A stretch of 6,311 nucleotides of DNA from contig JAGVUH010000111.1 of assembly GCA_019136395.1 (NCBI GenBank), positions 1-6,311 on the forward strand. The letters run 5' to 3'. Below, one piece after another: positions 1 to 5,585 of this stretch. Within the stretch, counting starts at the first letter, position 1; each line of letters begins with the position of its first letter. Below the pieces are notes generated by a model, which ran no database searches, had not been told where the DNA came from, and was given only the letters and a program-made list of their open reading frames with translations. This DNA comes from Gammaproteobacteria bacterium. GTDB lineage: Bacteria > Pseudomonadota > Gammaproteobacteria > Chromatiales > Chromatiaceae. A program made the position numbers and the translations under genes.

Positions 1-64
1 CCATGGAAGGTAACCGACGGCACCGGTGACAGAGGGTCCCGCCTCGCCAACGCTCGAGCACCGC

Positions 65-3000
65 ATGTCAGACCCCTACGACCCGCCCTATCCTGAGCTG
101 GACATGCCCTCGGGTGACGCCCTGCGCGTCCCCCCGCACTCCCTCCAGGCCGAGCAGTCGCTCCTCGGCGGCCTGATGCTCGACAACCAGACCTGGGATT
201 CGGTGGCGGACAAGGTCAGCGATGGGGACTTCTACCGCCGCGAGCATCGCCTGATCTTCGCCGCCGTCCGCGACCTGGCGGCCCGCGACCAGCCCTTCGA
301 CGTGGTCACCCTGGCGGAGTGGCTGGAGCGTACCGGCCAACTCGAGGACGCCGGCGGCCTGCCCTACCTTGGCGTCATCGCCACCGGCACCCCCAGCGCC
401 GCCAACGTCAAGGCCTACGCCAAGATCGTGCGCGAGCGCTCGGTGCTGCGCCAGCTCATCTCCGTCGGCACCGGCATCAGCGACATCGCCTTCAACACCG
501 AAGGGCGGGAAGTGGCGGAGCTGCTCGACGAGGCCGAGCGCCGCGTCTTCGAGATCGCCGAACAGGAACAGCGCGGCGGCGGTGGCTTCCAGCCCCTGCG
601 CAGCCTCCTCGGCAAGGCCGTCGAGCGCATCGAGATCCTCTTCCAGCGCAACGAACCCATCACCGGCCTGCCCACCGGTTTCGCCGACTTCGACGAGATG
701 ACCTCAGGCCTCCAACCCTCCGACCTCATCATCGTCGCGGGGCGGCCGTCAATGGGCAAATGCCTCCAGGCCGACAGTGAGATCCTGTTGGAGGACGGCA
801 GCCTGGAGCGGATCGAAACCCTGGTCCAGCGCCGCCAGGCCCGGCTGCTCACCCTGCACGACGACTGGCGGCTGAAATTCACCTCACCCTCGGCCTTTGT
901 CGACGATGGCCACAAGCCGGTCTTCCGGGTCACGACCCGCCTGGGCCGCGTGATCGAGACCACGGCCAGCCACCCCTACCTGACGCCCACCGGCTGGCAG
1001 CCCCTGGCGGAACTCGCCGTTGGGCAGGCCATCGCCGTCCCGCGCGCCCTGCCGGTCTTCGGCCAGGAGGATCTGCCGGAATGTCGCGTCAAGCTGCTGG
1101 CCTACCTGCTGGGGGATGGTTCCCTGACCCGGGCCTCACCCCAATTCACCAACGTCAATCCGCGCCTCCAGGAGGATTTCATGGCGGCGGTGGCGGCATT
1201 CGGCGGTCTCAAGGCCAGCCTGGTCACCCGCCCGAACCGGGCCACCAGCATCCGCGTCGCCACTGATACCTCCTGGATCAGGCGCCACCGTCAGTTGTTC
1301 GCCGAGCGGCTGCGCCAGGCCCTGGCCACCGCTACCGTCTCGCAGCGGCAACTCGCCCTGGCCATCGGCGCCTCCCCCGCCAGCGTCTCCGGCTGGCTTC
1401 AGGGTACCGGCATGCCCGGTGAGCAGTTCTTCGAGCGCATCCGTGACTTCTTCGCCACCCCGGGTGAGGCCTGGTTGCCGGAGGATCGCCTGACGGCAGC
1501 GAAGAATGCCCCCAACGCCCTGAGCCGCTGGCTGGAGGAACTGGGCCTGGCCGGCATGGACGCCCACGCCAAGACCATCCCCGACTGCGTCCTCCGCCTG
1601 CCACGCCCTCAGTTGGTCCTGTTTATCAACCGGCTCTTCGCCACAGACGGCTGGGCCACCCGTCTGGCCAGCGGCCAGTCACAGCTCGGCTATGCATCGG
1701 TCAGCGAACCCCTGGTCCGACGCCTGCAACACCTGCTGCTGCGCTTCGGCATCATTGCCAAGCTGAAGCGGCGCACCGTCAGACTAGAGGGCAAGACCTT
1801 CGGCGCCTGGCAACTGGATATCACCGATGCCCAGTCGATCCGAACTTTTGTCGATGAGATTGGCATCTTCGGCAAGGAGGAGGCCCTGGCCCGGGTACAG
1901 GAGGCCCTGGATAGCCGCCGCTACCAGACCAACCGCGACCTGATCCCGATCGAATTCTGGGAACGGATCAGCGCCCGCAAGGGTGACGAGACCTGGCGTC
2001 ACCTGGCCGAGCGCGCCGGACTGGCCGGCAGTAGCAATATCCATGTCGGTCGCCGCGCCCTGAGTCGCGCCCGTCTGGCGAAACTGGCCAGGGCCCTGGA
2101 CGACCAGGGCCTGCTCGACCTCGCCCACGGCCAGGTCTACTGGGACGAAATCCAGTCGATCGAGTACCTGGGGGAACGGCAGGTCTACGACCTGACCATC
2201 CCCGAGACCCACAATTTCGTCGCCAACGACATCTGCGTCCACAACACCAGCTTCGCCATGAACATGGCGGAGAACGTTGCCCTAGCGGTCAAACGTCCGG
2301 TGGCAATCTTCAGCATGGAGATGCCCGGCGACGCCCTGGCCATGCGCATGATGTCCTCCCTGGGGCGGATCGATCAGCACCGGGTGCGCACCGGCAAGCT
2401 GGAGGAGGACGAATGGCCGCGCCTGACCTCGGCGGTCAACATGCTGGCCGACGCGCCCATGTACATCGACGACACCCCGGCCCTGTCCCCCACCGAGGTT
2501 CGAGCACGCGCACGCCGGCTTAAGCGCGAGCATGGCGATCTGGCGCTGATCGTTCTCGACTACCTGCAACTCATGCAGGTGCCCGGCAACAGCGAGAACC
2601 GCGCCACCGAGATCTCAGCCATCTCCCGCGCCCTCAAGGCCCTGGCCAAGGAGTTGAAAGTCCCCGTCGTCGCCCTGTCCCAGCTCAACCGCAGCCTGGA
2701 ACAGCGCCCCAACAAGCGGCCGGTGATGTCGGACCTGCGCGAGTGCGTGACCGGGGATACCCTGGTGCTGCTCGCCGATGGCAGCCGCACCCCGATCCGG
2801 GATCTGGTGGGACAAGCGCCTGAGGTGCTAGCGCTGGATGCCCAGGGACACCTGATATCGGCTCCCTCGGACAAGGTGTGGCGAGTAGGTAGCAAACCCG
2901 TTTTCCGTGTCCACCTGGCCAGCGGCCGCCGCATCTGCTGTACGATCCAGCATCGGCTGTTTGGTGCCGAGGGCTGGCTTCTTGTGTCTGAAGTGCGCCC

Positions 3001-4222
3001 TGGTGACCGTCTGGCAACGGCCCGTCAGTTGCCGGAACCCCATTCCGTATCTCATTGGCCAGAGCCTGAGATTATTCTTCTCGCCCACCTCATTGGCGAC
3101 GGTAGCTATCTCACTGGTCAGCCGCTGCGTTACACAACCGCCTCTGATACCAATAGCCAGATAGTGGCTGACTGCGCCCGGCAACACTTCGGAGTGCAGG
3201 TCAATCGCCATGAGGGAAAAGGGGCCTGGCATCAACTCGTCTTTAGTTGTAACGGCAATCGCTGGCATCCGGCTGGTATCAATCGTTGGCTGCGCGATCT
3301 CGGTATCTTCGGACAGAGGTCTCACGAAAAACGTGTTCCACCAGCCCTGTTTAAGCTCAGTAACTCCCAAATTGCCCTCTTTTTGAAACACCTTTGGGCT
3401 ACCGACGGCACGATCTCGCCACGCAAACCGGGCCAACGCGGCAGTCATGGCGTTCACCTGAGTACGAACAGCCAAGGTCTTGCTGACGACGTGATGTCTC
3501 TCCTGCTCCGCTTAGGAATCCGCGGACATATCCAAACCGTCAAGAGCGAACAATACCGCACTACTTACATGGTCTGGATCAGAGGAGCGGAACAACAACG
3601 GCAATTTCTCAGTTTGGTAGGGGCATTTGGCCCCAGAGAACCTCAAGCCGAGCGATTGCATGAACTAATCGCTAACACGGCAACTAACCCCAACTTGGAT
3701 ACCTTGCCAATAGAGATGTTCGGGCAGGTACGCATGGCCATGCGTTCGCAAGGCATCACCACCCGCATGATGGCCCAGATGCGCGGCACATCCTATGGCG
3801 GCGCAGCACATTACCAATTTGCTCCCTCCCGGGAAACCTTCACGAGTTATGCCGAACTTCTGAACGATGATGAATTACGCAACCTAGCCAGCAATGACCT
3901 CTTCTGGGATCGCGTTGTCGCCATTGAAGAAGCCGGCGAGGAGGATGTCTTCGACCTTACCGTTCCTGGTCCGGCGAATTGGTTGGCGGATGGCATTCTC
4001 AGCCACAACTCGGGTGCGATCGAACAGGATGCGGATCTCATTGTTTTTATTTACCGCGATGAGGTCTACCACGAGGACAGCAAGGACAAGGGCGTGGCGG
4101 AGATTATCATTGGCAAGCAGCGTAATGGCCCCATCGGTACCACGCGGCTGACCTTTCTCGGCAAGTACACCAAGTTCGAGAATTACATCTCCGACGTCTA
4201 CGGGGATGAGGGCTACCATTGA
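65..4222 (+). CDS. dnaB: Replicative DNA helicase DnaB, precursor with two inteins
   Basis: This gene encodes the hexameric 5'-3' fork helicase that unwinds DNA and recruits primase during chromosome replication. The extein has three blocks: 65-760 (N-terminal domain, with VPPHSLQAEQSLLGGLMLDN, up to the P-loop GRPSMGK), 2246-2743 (RecA-like core, with FSMEMPG, the Walker B-like segment LIVLDYLQLM with Asp at 2558-2560, and ALSQLNRSLEQR) and 4010-4222 (SGAIEQDADLI, then KQRNGPIG, which in this family carries the trans-acting Arg). Inteins fill 761-2245 and 2744-4009. Spliced length is 468 aa, against 471 in E. coli. The ATG at 65 was chosen on length; an in-frame GTG at 26 would add 13 residues, and an in-frame TAA at 11-13 closes the frame upstream. 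Neither start has a convincing ribosome binding site. Stop is TGA at 4220-4222. The function is certain from the extein; the exact start is not. Confidence 0.97.
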   Translation: MSDPYDPPYPELDMPSGDALRVPPHSLQAEQSLLGGLMLDNQTWDSVADKVSDGDFYRREHRLIFAAVRDLAARDQPFDVVTLAEWLERTGQLEDAGGLPYLGVIATGTPSAANVKAYAKIVRERSVLRQLISVGTGISDIAFNTEGREVAELLDEAERRVFEIAEQEQRGGGGFQPLRSLLGKAVERIEILFQRNEPITGLPTGFADFDEMTSGLQPSDLIIVAGRPSMGKCLQADSEILLEDGSLERIETLVQRRQARLLTLHDDWRLKFTSPSAFVDDGHKPVFRVTTRLGRVIETTASHPYLTPTGWQPLAELAVGQAIAVPRALPVFGQEDLPECRVKLLAYLLGDGSLTRASPQFTNVNPRLQEDFMAAVAAFGGLKASLVTRPNRATSIRVATDTSWIRRHRQLFAERLRQALATATVSQRQLALAIGASPASVSGWLQGTGMPGEQFFERIRDFFATPGEAWLPEDRLTAAKNAPNALSRWLEELGLAGMDAHAKTIPDCVLRLPRPQLVLFINRLFATDGWATRLASGQSQLGYASVSEPLVRRLQHLLLRFGIIAKLKRRTVRLEGKTFGAWQLDITDAQSIRTFVDEIGIFGKEEALARVQEALDSRRYQTNRDLIPIEFWERISARKGDETWRHLAERAGLAGSSNIHVGRRALSRARLAKLARALDDQGLLDLAHGQVYWDEIQSIEYLGERQVYDLTIPETHNFVANDICVHNTSFAMNMAENVALAVKRPVAIFSMEMPGDALAMRMMSSLGRIDQHRVRTGKLEEDEWPRLTSAVNMLADAPMYIDDTPALSPTEVRARARRLKREHGDLALIVLDYLQLMQVPGNSENRATEISAISRALKALAKELKVPVVALSQLNRSLEQRPNKRPVMSDLRECVTGDTLVLLADGSRTPIRDLVGQAPEVLALDAQGHLISAPSDKVWRVGSKPVFRVHLASGRRICCTIQHRLFGAEGWLLVSEVRPGDRLATARQLPEPHSVSHWPEPEIILLAHLIGDGSYLTGQPLRYTTASDTNSQIVADCARQHFGVQVNRHEGKGAWHQLVFSCNGNRWHPAGINRWLRDLGIFGQRSHEKRVPPALFKLSNSQIALFLKHLWATDGTISPRKPGQRGSHGVHLSTNSQGLADDVMSLLLRLGIRGHIQTVKSEQYRTTYMVWIRGAEQQRQFLSLVGAFGPREPQAERLHELIANTATNPNLDTLPIEMFGQVRMAMRSQGITTRMMAQMRGTSYGGAAHYQFAPSRETFTSYAELLNDDELRNLASNDLFWDRVVAIEEAGEEDVFDLTVPGPANWLADGILSHNSGAIEQDADLIVFIYRDEVYHEDSKDKGVAEIIIGKQRNGPIGTTRLTFLGKYTKFENYISDVYGDEGYH
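761..2245 (+). mobile_element. Intein 1 of DnaB (Walker A site) with LAGLIDADG homing endonuclease and HTH insert
   Basis: This is a self-splicing protein element of 495 residues, inserted between Lys and Thr of the P-loop (GRPSMGK / TSFAM). Splicing signs, in intein numbering: Cys1 nucleophile in block A (CLQADSEILLEDG); block B with T68-A-S-H71 followed by GW; block F VYDLTIPETHNFVAND; C-terminal His494-Asn495; +1 extein Thr. This is the pattern of a class 1 intein. The endonuclease has two LAGLIDADG motifs, LLAYLLGDGS (Asp119) and LFINRLFATDGW (Asp296), both keeping the metal-binding Asp, so DNA cleavage is plausible. An XRE-like helix-turn-helix lies between them. A further helical module near residues 393-455, ending DLAHGQVYWDEI, precedes block F. 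Hand-counted G+C of 1501-1680 is about 68%, like the host, which suggests long residence. Excision restores a normal DnaB P-loop. Splicing and endonuclease activity are inferred from motifs. Confidence 0.95.
1301..1450 (+). other. XRE-like helix-turn-helix insert in the intein 1 endonuclease
   Basis: Intein residues 181-230 read like a Cro/C1-type helix-turn-helix: a first helix (AERLRQALAT), then VSQRQLALAIGASPASVSGW, then a glycine-containing turn and a last helix (EQFFERIRDFF). This fits the usual family spacing of S-x-x-x-L-A-x-x-x-G, followed by S-x-x-V-S-x-W. It lies between the two LAGLIDADG motifs, where intein 2 has no counterpart. It probably adds DNA contacts that help the endonuclease choose or hold its target site. 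An alternative is autoregulatory DNA binding. The fold is assigned by eye only. Confidence 0.7.
2744..4009 (+). mobile_element. Intein 2 of DnaB (DLRE/SGAIEQDAD site) with LAGLIDADG homing endonuclease
   Basis: This second splicing element has 422 residues. It starts at Cys1 (CVTGDTLVLLADG) right after DLRE and ends in DGILSHN before Ser +1 of SGAIEQDAD. Block B has T67-I-Q-H70 followed by GW. Block F reads VFDLTVPGPANWLADG, with Ala411 where many inteins have His. The LAGLIDADG motifs are ILLAHLIGDGS (Asp119) and LFLKHLWATDGT (Asp221), with both acidic residues kept. Residues 320-382, ending LASNDLFWDRV, match the layout of the helical module in intein 1. The first 60 nt around the left junction are about 72% G+C, but 3541-3720 hand-counts to about 49%, well below the rest of the window, which suggests more recent horizontal arrival. 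It has no XRE-like insert. The ends are clear from motifs and from rejoining the extein; activity is inferred. Confidence 0.95.
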
Positions 4223-4304
4223 TTCCTTGGAGCTGGCTTCCTTGGTAGCGACAGCGATCGACCGCGGGGACCTTAAACCGGTCGGCCGCAGGGATATGCT
4301 GTGA
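4206..4304 (+). CDS. Candidate 32-residue ORF bridging dnaB and alr
   Basis: A short frame starts at ATG 4206, inside the dnaB 3' end (17-nt overlap), and stops at TGA 4302-4304. Its stop overlaps the alr GTG start in a GTGA arrangement. The peptide begins MRATIDSLELASLVATAIDR and ends GRRDML. It has no signal peptide or membrane segment, and I recognise no family. Its start lies directly behind a CGGGG run, too close to be a good ribosome binding site, so any translation would probably be coupled to the end of dnaB. The tight junctions on both sides suggest a coupling ORF that hands ribosomes on to alr. A chance frame in GC-rich DNA remains a real alternative. Confidence 0.3.
   Translation: MRATIDSLELASLVATAIDRGDLKPVGRRDML
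4289..4295 (+). promoter_or_regulatory. Probable ribosome binding site of alr
   Basis: CAGGGAT, with the purine core AGGG at 4290-4293, stands seven bases ahead of the GTG at 4301. That is good Shine-Dalgarno spacing and supports the GTG as the alr start. There is no alternative ATG in frame nearby that would keep the conserved N-terminal strand. Confidence 0.55.
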
Positions 4305-5392
4305 GATTCGTAGGCCCCATCGCCAGCATCGACCTGGCGGCCCTGGGCCACAATCTGGAAGTGGCGCGGCGCCATGCCCCCCGCAGCCGCATCTGGGCGG
4401 TGATCAAGGCGGATGCCTACGGGCATGGGGTGGAGCAGGCTGCCGCGGCCCTGACGGCGGCGGATGGCTTCGCCGTTGCCCGTCTGGAGGAGGCCCTGCG
4501 CCTGCGAACCGCGGGGGTCGAGCACCCCATCCTGGTCCTGAACGGCGCCCTGTCCGCTGAGGAAACCGCAGTGGCCTGGGAGGCCCGACTCGACCTGGCA
4601 GTGCATCAGGCCGAGCAGGCTGACTGGCTGGCGGCCCTGCCCGCGAGCGCCGCTGCTGCCCACCGCCCCCTGCGGATCTGGCTCAAGGTCGACACCGGCA
4701 TGCACCGGTTGGGGCTGGACCCGGCCGAGGTACCCCGCCTTCAGGCCCGCCTCGCCGACTGCCCGGTAGTGGTACCCGGACCGGGACTGCTGACCCACCT
4801 GGCCAACGCCGACGAACCCGCCGACCCTCTGAGCGACCTTCAATGCCAGCGCCTGCGCGCCTTGGCCCGGCACGGCCAGGCGCTAAACATCGGCAACTCC
4901 GCGGGTATCCTCGCCTGCCCCGCCGCCCGCGCCGACTGGGTGCGCCCCGGCATCATGCTCTATGGCGGCTCGCCCTTTGGCGACCGTGACGCAGCGGCAC
5001 TGGGCCTCAGACCGGTCATGACCCTCAAGACCCAAATCTCCGCCACCCATGTCTACCGGGCCGGGGAGCGTATCGGCTATGGCGGGACCTTCGTCTGCCC
5101 CGAGGACATGCCGGTGGGCGTGGCCGCCATCGGCTACGGCGACGGCTACCCCCGCCACGCCCCGACGGGCACGCCGGTGCTGCTGAAAGGCCGCCGGGTC
5201 CCCCTCATTGGCCGCGTCTCCATGGACAGCATCACTCTGGACCTGCGCCCCTGCCCCGAGGCCAGGCCCGGCGACGAGGTGATCCTCTGGGGACAGGGCC
5301 TGCCGGTGGAAGAGATCGCCCGTGCCGCCGGCACCATCAGCTATGACCTGCTGTGCGGGGTCAGCCCCCGGGTGCGGCGGGAGTACCATTGA
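4301..5392 (+). CDS. alr: Alanine racemase
   Basis: This is a pyridoxal-phosphate enzyme that interconverts L- and D-alanine in the cytoplasm, supplying D-alanine for peptidoglycan. The product is 363 aa, in line with about 360 for the family. The N-terminal TIM barrel carries the PLP lysine Lys36 in AVIKADAYGHG, Lys129 in LKVDTGMHRLG (at the position carbamylated in some homologues), NSAGI near 199-203 and RPGIMLYGG near 215-223. The C-terminal beta domain carries the second catalytic base Tyr260 in RIGYGGTF, GYGDGYPR near 278-285 and GRVSMDS near 304-310. No key residue is missing. Start is the GTG, preceded by AGGG at suitable spacing. It lies 78 nt after dnaB on the same strand, the usual gammaproteobacterial order, so co-transcription with dnaB is likely. 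Base composition is GC-rich like the host. The catabolic paralogue DadX is the main alternative, but the dnaB context favours the biosynthetic Alr. Confidence 0.96.
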   Translation: MRFVGPIASIDLAALGHNLEVARRHAPRSRIWAVIKADAYGHGVEQAAAALTAADGFAVARLEEALRLRTAGVEHPILVLNGALSAEETAVAWEARLDLAVHQAEQADWLAALPASAAAAHRPLRIWLKVDTGMHRLGLDPAEVPRLQARLADCPVVVPGPGLLTHLANADEPADPLSDLQCQRLRALARHGQALNIGNSAGILACPAARADWVRPGIMLYGGSPFGDRDAAALGLRPVMTLKTQISATHVYRAGERIGYGGTFVCPEDMPVGVAAIGYGDGYPRHAPTGTPVLLKGRRVPLIGRVSMDSITLDLRPCPEARPGDEVILWGQGLPVEEIARAAGTISYDLLCGVSPRVRREYH

Positions 5393-5403
5393 GCGCACTG
5401 AGC

Positions 5404-5421
5404 GCCACTCCTTGAAGTGGC
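5404..5421 (+). terminator. Weak hairpin just after alr
   Basis: GCCACTCCTTGAAGTGGC is a perfect 6-bp stem with a 6-base loop, starting 12 nt after the alr stop codon. No U-tract follows, so it is not a standard intrinsic terminator. It could stabilise the 3' end of the transcript or mark a Rho-dependent end. Position is the main support. Confidence 0.25.
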
Positions 5422-5483
5422 CCACCTGTACGTGGCCTAGCGTTGTCCCGGAGTGATAGATCCTTCGCATCCTCGTTTTCGGG

Positions 5484-5496
5484 CCTCCCAGGGAGG
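5484..5496. repeat. Short palindrome in the convergent gap
   Basis: CCTCCCAGGGAGG is a perfect 13-base palindrome about a central A, allowing a 5-bp GC-rich stem with a 3-base loop on either strand. There is no T-run on either side. It could help end transcription from either direction, or be a protein site, but nothing decides between these. Confidence 0.25.
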
Positions 5497-5585
5497 AGCG
5501 GAAGGCGCCAAGCAGGGTTTCAACAAGAAGGGTACCGCCCAAACTCTCTAAAATGGATGTCGAAGTGTGGCTTCACTACTGGGCT

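Larger units (their letters stand above)
5393..5585. other. Convergent intergenic gap between alr and the WYL gene
   Basis: These 193 bases separate two genes that point at each other, so terminators rather than promoters are expected. I see two short inverted repeats (5404-5421 and 5484-5496), neither followed by a T-run, and a nine-base imperfect direct repeat (GAGCGCACT at 5391-5399, GAGCGCCACT at 5400-5409). No tRNA, known small RNA, insertion sequence end or credible gene was found. The antisense frame across it is uninterrupted for some distance but matches no family I know. Confidence 0.5.

Noticed and set aside
1..30. Possible tail of an upstream gene (such as rplI, often found before dnaB)
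   Set aside because: Only a few codons are visible. One frame ends HGR at TAA 11-13 and another ends at TGA 27-29; neither matches a known L9 C-terminus.
2828..3475. Antisense open frame of 215 codons inside intein 2
   Set aside because: It lies wholly opposite conserved intein and endonuclease motifs and has no recognisable domain or ribosome binding site.
3884..4873. Long antisense open frame (329 codons) across the dnaB end and alr
   Set aside because: It runs opposite two well-supported genes, has low-complexity Gly/Gln/Val-rich composition typical of antisense GC-rich frames, and matches no family.
4214..5393. The same TACCATTGA at the stop codons of both dnaB and alr
   Set aside because: Nine shared bases that encode Tyr-His-stop in both genes; this is most likely chance, with no extended homology around them.
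4883..5542. Antisense frame running from the convergent gap into the 3' half of alr
   Set aside because: Most of it is the shadow of the conserved C-terminal domain of alr; the part in the gap resembles nothing I know.
5562..5575. Possible minus-strand terminator after the WYL gene (GAAG/CTTC hairpin followed by TTTT)
   Set aside because: The stem is only four base pairs and the T-run is eight bases away and short, so it is too weak to call.
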